Part shown: piece by piece, positions 4,372-5,570 of the stretch
Layout of the letters: each line of letters opens with the position of its first letter
How positions within the stretch are numbered: position 1 is the first letter of the stretch
Assembly (NCBI GenBank): GCA_002426275.1
Contig: DIPB01000182.1
Location: 1 to 5,570 of the forward strand
Direction: 5' to 3'
Length of the DNA stretch: 5,570 bases
Origin: Firmicutes bacterium UBA5499
GTDB lineage: Bacteria > Bacillota > DTU084
The notes under the pieces: generated by a model
Databases searched by the model: none
What the model saw: only the letters and a program-made list of their open reading frames with translations
Told to the model about the DNA's origin: nothing
Position numbers and translations under genes: made by a program

Positions 4372-5472
4372 ATGGCAAAACCATTATATCAACAAGTGAA
4401 AGACGATTTGCTCGGGGAGATCAGACGAGGCAGATGGGCGATAGGAGATTGCCTGCCCAGAGAATTGGATCTGAGTCGGCAATATAATGTCAGTCGCTTC
4501 ACAGTTCGGCAAGCTTTGCTGGAACTCACCCGCGAGGGTTTATTGTACAGACGAGCGGGGAAGGGCACGTTCATCAAATCGAATGTTCCCGTACGGGATA
4601 GCGCGGATAAGAGGAAAAAACAAATCGGTTTTGTGCTGCCGTACATTGCAGATGCGCACACAGGCAGAATTCTGAAGGGAGCGGAAAGAGAAGCGGCGGA
4701 AAATGGCTATAGGATCATTTTTGTTAACTCGCAGAAAGCGGCCGACGAATGGAGCCTGCTTGATGAGCTATACCATGAAGGTGTGGCAGGCATCATTTAT
4801 TATTACCTCGATCCGGCCGGCTGTGAGGAAAATGTCATCAAGCTCAGAGAGCGCGACTTTCCTTTTGTGCTGGTGGATCGTTTTCTGCCGCATATCCCCA
4901 CTGACTATGTTGTGTCAGATAACTTTACAGGCTCGTATGAGGCGGTACGGCATCTTTTGACTCTCGGCCACAGAAGGATTGGCATGATCGCCTGCGACAG
5001 GCGGGTGAGCTCTGTAGAGCAGAGGCTCAAGGGTTACTGCCTGGCCATAAAAAATCAGGGGCTTGACATAGATCTCGACCTGCTGCTCCTTGAAGATGAA
5101 AGAGAGCTCGCGGAGCCGAAGCTGACAGCGTTCATGGAGAAGACAAATCTGACCGCAATCTTCACTTCCGACTTCATCGCCATTGGGGCGATGAAGCTTG
5201 CTGCTCGATTAGGGAAGAAAGTCCCGGAAGAGTTGGCAGTGGTAGGTTTTGATAACGCTCCGGTAGGAAACTTTACAATTCCGTCTCTGACTACAGTGGA
5301 GCAACCGTGCGAACAGCTGGGAGCAGAAGCGGTGAAAATACTGATCAATAAGTTTAAGGGAACTGAGCTCTTGACACAAAAAGTTTTGAACACCGAGTTG
5401 ATTGTCCGCGCGTCAAGCGGCGAGGCGGTCGCCATTAAAAAGACTGAATTTAATCCGATTTTTATGCGCTAA
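4372..5472 (+). CDS. GntR-headed, LacI-type sugar-binding transcriptional regulator (AraR-like architecture)
   Basis: Role: cytoplasmic DNA-binding regulator of carbohydrate genes whose C-terminal domain binds a sugar effector. Seen in 366 residues: a GntR winged helix at about 1-70 (PLYQQVKDDLLGEIRRGRW, VSRFTVRQALLELTREGLL at 40-58, GKGTFIK at 63-69), with LPRE at 29-32 instead of the usual LPSE. A short basic linker is followed by a periplasmic-binding-like domain from about 84 to 348: QIGFVLPYIADAHTGRILKGA, FVLVDR at 165-170, YVVSDNFTGSYEAVRHLLTLGHRRIGMI at about 179-206, FTSDFIAIGAMKLA at 264-277, VVGFDNAP at 290-297, and PSLTTVEQP at 304-312. B. subtilis AraR has this hybrid build; no arabinose genes are seen here, so the name is not transferred. 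GGGAG at 4363-4367 supports ATG 4372. The dyad at 4319-4343 suggests autoregulation. It is separated from the SDR operon by the hairpin at 3838 and may control that operon or genes beyond the right edge. Confidence 0.93.
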   Translation: MAKPLYQQVKDDLLGEIRRGRWAIGDCLPRELDLSRQYNVSRFTVRQALLELTREGLLYRRAGKGTFIKSNVPVRDSADKRKKQIGFVLPYIADAHTGRILKGAEREAAENGYRIIFVNSQKAADEWSLLDELYHEGVAGIIYYYLDPAGCEENVIKLRERDFPFVLVDRFLPHIPTDYVVSDNFTGSYEAVRHLLTLGHRRIGMIACDRRVSSVEQRLKGYCLAIKNQGLDIDLDLLLLEDERELAEPKLTAFMEKTNLTAIFTSDFIAIGAMKLAARLGKKVPEELAVVGFDNAPVGNFTIPSLTTVEQPCEQLGAEAVKILINKFKGTELLTQKVLNTELIVRASSGEAVAIKKTEFNPIFMR

Positions 5473-5570
5473 GCTGACTGGCATGTCAAGTGGGAAGAAC
5501 GTCCGAGTGTATTAAAAGTTGTTTCTATGCAGTTATATTTTTAATTTAACTGATATTCGGAAAGTAATAT
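5473..5570. other. AT-rich tail after the regulator, no gene
   Basis: The last 98 bases contain no reading frame with a ribosome binding site and no clear terminator hairpin. The strong A/T richness from about 5510 onward suggests a promoter region for a gene beyond the edge, but no well-spaced -35/-10 pair is evident. Confidence 0.4.

Overview
The window looks like a piece of a carbohydrate-utilisation region from a Gram-positive bacterium, most likely a member of the Bacillota (Clostridia or Paenibacillus-like). The evidence is strong purine-rich ribosome binding sites, a probable TTG start, an AraC-type and a GntR/LacI-type sugar regulator, and a cytoplasmic type of family GH16 glycoside hydrolase. 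GC content is moderate in genes, with clearly AT-rich control regions around 361-460 and 3980-4100. Genus and species cannot be read from the sequence.

Layout from left to right. An AraC-family regulator is cut by the left edge (minus strand, start at 341). An AT-rich divergent control region (342-503) follows. Next is a decayed gene remnant (504 to about 824), then a complete GH16 hydrolase (854-1696), a mandelate racemase/galactonate dehydratase-like acid-sugar dehydratase (1839-2999) and a short-chain dehydrogenase (3009-3767). A strong hairpin (3838-3891) ends this unit. A gap of about 600 bases (3768-4371) holds the hairpin, a 33-codon ORF with a good ribosome binding site, several dyad-symmetric elements and a probable promoter. 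The last gene is a complete GntR-headed, LacI-bodied regulator of the AraR type (4372-5472), followed by an AT-rich tail without a gene.

How the genes may work together (inference): GH16 would cut a beta-linked oligosaccharide inside the cell. The SDR would oxidise or reduce a released sugar or sugar acid. The dehydratase would turn an aldonate into a 2-keto-3-deoxy acid. The AraC regulator probably controls the divergent operon, and the GntR/LacI regulator probably senses a sugar and controls itself and perhaps this or the next cluster. Transporter, lactonase, kinase and aldolase are not in the window. I found no CRISPR array, tRNA, rRNA or intact mobile element, and nothing that is clearly a new system; the least explained parts are the gene remnant at 504-824 and the gap at 3768-4371.
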